Shown piece by piece: positions 61,516 through 64,000 of a stretch of 64,000 nucleotides of DNA. Within the stretch, counting starts at the first letter, position 1, and the number at the start of each line of letters is the position of its first letter. Both the position numbers and the translations under genes were made by a program. The notes beneath the pieces were generated by a model, which saw only the letters and a program-made list of their open reading frames with translations, was not told the origin of the DNA and made no database searches. Source of the stretch: Megalonaias nervosa (lineage: Eukaryota > Mollusca > Bivalvia > Unionida > Unionidae); assembly GCA_016617855.1 (NCBI GenBank), contig JAECUM010003714.1, positions 35,536-99,535 on the forward strand, given 5' to 3'.

Positions 61516-61619
61516 GGAGAATGTTAGTATACCTGTCTTTGCTAATGGTAATATCCAGTATCTGCCTGATGTTGAGAGATGTTTGAAGGAGACTGGTGTT
61601 GATGGAGTCATGAGTGCAG
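61516..61619 (+). CDS. DUS1L: DUS1L coding exon 5
   Basis: Residues 196-230 plus one base. [14 protein letters not shown] matches the family's IPVFANGNI phosphate-binding strand, and GVDGVMSA precedes the split Glu codon. The acceptor is TTTCCAG and the donor is GTGGGT. The preceding intron of 12.6 kb is the longest seen in this gene and holds DIRS copy 3, the 39 bp minisatellite, a palindromic element and several SINEs. Confidence 0.94.
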
Positions 61620-61859
61620 GTGGGTGTTCAGTGTGTCTGTGATATATATAGATTTGAAAAAGGTGTAAGTTTTATAACGACCAAGGTGTAATTTTTAACT
61701 AAGCAAGGTATGCAGTTTTTGTAACTAACCAAGGTATGCAGTTTGACACGCACAGATTAGCTTATTGTCCACCATTCACTGTATCACTTTTCCAGCTGTG
61801 ATGTTGTCATGGTGTCATCATCATCAGCAGTGACAAGATTTTTTGTTAAAATGTTTGAA

Positions 61860-62110
61860 GGGGCCCTGGGTGGCTGAGTGGTATAAGGCATTTTCCTCTA
61901 CAGGTCACTCACATCTCACCTCTGTCTGCATGGGATCAAGTCTCAGGCTTGGCCAATGTGGGAATGTGAGAAAACTTGCCATTAGCTTCCTGTGGGTTGA
62001 TTATCTTCCCAGGTTTTCCTGGATTCTTCCTCCAACAGATATACTGGTCACTATGTATAGCCTATCATGTACTGAAAAATGGCATTAAACCCAGAATAAC
62101 GACAAGAACA
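61860..62110 (+). mobile_element. SINE family B, copy 2
   Basis: Same body as the 25458 copy (TGGGTGGCTGAGTGG head, GGTTTTCCTGGATTCTTCCT, AAATGGCATTAAACCC end). Perfect 13 bp duplication TAAAATGTTTGAA (61847-61859, 62111-62123). It lies in DUS1L intron 5. The box B region is mutated (GGGATCAAGTCTC). Confidence 0.88.
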
Positions 62111-62751
62111 TAAAATGTTTGAAAGTTGTATACCTTTAAAATCAGATGTTGTATTCAGTCAGAACATTGGTATCAGCTTATAAATGAGTATATATGGTAT
62201 ATCAGGTTGCATTTAATATCAATTCTTAACACTAAAATGTGCCAGACATGTGAATTTTTATGGCAGCAGGGACCAGTTTTATACTGAATATGCCTAAATT
62301 TTGTGGATGTTGTTACATAAGAGACACTGTTGCTTTGAGAGACATTTTAAATTGTTCCATTAATATAACTACAGTGTAACATTAGAGCTATTTTAAATTG
62401 TTACATCAGTATCACAACATTGTAGCATTAGAGCATTTTAAATTGTTAACATTAATATAACTACAGAGTACTATAAATTATATTGCTTTGTTGATTTTGA
62501 CCAAACCAGAATATAAACATTTAAGGAAGGATTTTTGATTACTTGTAAAATATAATACTTAATGAATTGGTGAACCATAATCAATAATTTACTAGAACAA
62601 AATAATACCACTGTGACCAGCTTGGTATTTCCCAGTTAATTTTGTTCTTTAAAAAAAACCCCAACATATCTTGGACATTATTTAGGCTGTGTTATGATTT
62701 ATTTTTCCAAGCACTTTTATTATATGCATCTTTTGTTATTGCATTTTTCAG

Positions 62752-62896
62752 AGGGAAACTTGCACAACCCTTCCTTGTTTGCTGGTTTAAACCCTCCCAT
62801 TTGGCAGATGGCAGAAGAATATCTGGACCTGGTGGAGAAGTATCCCTGTCCAATACCATACGTTAGAGGCCATATTTTCAAGCTCTTTCATCATGC
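62752..62896 (+). CDS. DUS1L: DUS1L coding exon 6 (gene continues off the window)
   Basis: Residues 231-278 plus two bases. [10 protein letters not shown] completes the conserved SAEGNLHNP motif across the junction. [27 protein letters not shown] follow and match the start of the helical domain of DUS1L. The acceptor is TTTTTCAG and the donor is GTAAGA in phase 2. The C-terminal part, including the Cys-rich region of animal DUS1L, is not in the window. Confidence 0.94.
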
Positions 62897-62964
62897 GTAA
62901 GAATTACCTTCTTGGGTTATTCAATTTAGAACACTAGACTTGAGTCACAATTAAACAAATCAGG

Positions 62965-63535
62965 TGTCTACATGGTCATCAACACTCTGCTAACCCTTGG
63001 TTAGTTTCTGTTCATCAACTTTCCGTACCATCAGCAGTTCACGCCATAGAAACTCTACAACTATCCCCAACATTGGAACTATTTTAACTATGACACCTTA
63101 GGCCAGTCAATCCATGGTTTCAAGGCACATTATGCCAGTACAGCTGCATCACATTTGCCACCGTGGCGACATAAACGGTATCTGCCGAGTCCCTTCTTGT
63201 TTATTCCATTGTGTAATTTACCAGTTTCCTACCGTAAATACTGCCACTGCAGTCACAACACCAATGTACACCACCAGATTTTAATAGGGGCTATAGTATT
63301 CTAGGGACACTTCATGCGGTTTTGACCTGAATTAACTACAAGTGAAATCATGTCATCATGGAAACTCACTAACACTTCACTCCATGACTTTCGCTTCTAG
63401 TAATTGGCTAATTATTTTGAGCTAAGGAACATTTCCATTGCACCAAATTCCAATAATCAAACAAGTAATCACACAAATCTAAGAATTCCTTAAACGGGGC
63501 GCTATAACCAAATGCGCATCTCCAAATTTATTACA
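62965..63535 (-). mobile_element. Candidate Ty3/Gypsy 3' LTR (minus strand)
   Basis: On the minus strand, a purine run (AAGACGGGGG, near 63540-63550) resembling a polypurine tract is followed by TGTAATAAATTTGG, an LTR-like start. Just before it a short frame reads SRTSDLFEDGGNVI, which resembles the last residues of many Gypsy polyproteins, though a stop lies close upstream. The other end is guessed from a TG/CA pair. No second LTR is visible, because the element runs off the right edge. Confidence 0.35.
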
Positions 63536-64000
63536 TTACCCCCGTCTTCAAAAAGATCACTTGTCCTCGAGTGACACAAATGTCACACTTCTGTGATCTA
63601 ATCAAAATTGATTACTTTCCCCAAAATCAACCACCAACCCGATTAATGATTCCCAAACATGATTAAGACAAAACTCTGAATCAATGGGCTTGTTCCTAAT
63701 AGCCCATCACTCAACATCCAAAACCAAACTCTTTTTTTTTTTAATCACTAATTGCTTATAAGTAAACTAAATGTCAACAATGAACACAAATTAACCAAGC
63801 TGAATCCAACATGAAAATGTTCCAAGTTATTCGGGTTCAAACTCTTTTGTAACAATCCTCGGAAATCGCTGCAGGAAAGACTTCTCTACACATAGGTCTC
63901 TAACAACAAGGCAACAAATGTAATACAGGACCATTCCTGTTTACCGGAAAAACTCAGGTCTGGAGTTTGCGTTTCCACCAGGATAACGTGTCCCCAATCA
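63536..64000 (-). other. Probable internal 3' part of the same retroelement
   Basis: CpG content and style change from the DUS1L intron. The minus strand has no long open frame. Probably untranslated or decayed internal sequence of the candidate Gypsy element. Confidence 0.25.

Overview
This is a 64 kb piece of an invertebrate nuclear genome. It is AT-rich, with large introns packed with transposable elements. Parts of two conserved eukaryotic genes can be read exon by exon. They lie head to head, about 20.9 kb apart. The organism is most likely a mollusc (inference), because the window combines degenerate ~150 bp tandem repeats of a kind common in molluscs, DIRS retroelements, and tRNA-derived SINEs with CA- or AAC-rich tails.

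Left part (about 4.9-14.0 kb, minus strand): the first three coding exons of CPSF4/CPSF30, a zinc-finger subunit of the mRNA 3'-end processing complex. The later exons were not found and probably lie beyond position 1. The introns hold decayed tandem repeats and small minisatellites. A dispersed repeat at 2.3-4.4 kb is interrupted by a 1.2 kb TA-flanked, TIR-bearing element.

Middle (14.0-34.8 kb): an intergenic region with no gene I can name. It holds several MITEs (one hAT-type with a 7/8 target-site duplication), SINEs with clear target-site duplications, a fragment of a hAT/ZBED-like gene between blocks of CCTTGAAA motifs, two non-LTR RT C-terminal fragments, a ~0.7 kb near-palindromic element, and several minisatellites.

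Right part (34.8-62.9 kb, plus strand): six consecutive coding exons of DUS1L, the tRNA-dihydrouridine synthase for positions 16/17. They encode 278 residues, and the gene continues past the right edge. All exon junctions fit GT-AG in phase. Its introns contain at least three broken DIRS-type tyrosine-recombinase retroelements on the same strand as the gene, SINEs, a second copy of the palindromic element inserted in a minisatellite, and long TA/CA microsatellites. The last 1 kb looks like the 3' end and LTR of a minus-strand Ty3/Gypsy element.

I found no operon, CRISPR, toxin or viral system and no convincing new multi-gene system. The most unusual signals are the palindromic TIR element with terminal hairpins, the minisatellite whose unit changed from 47 to 39 bp, and two copies of one repeat that act as empty sites for each other's insertions.
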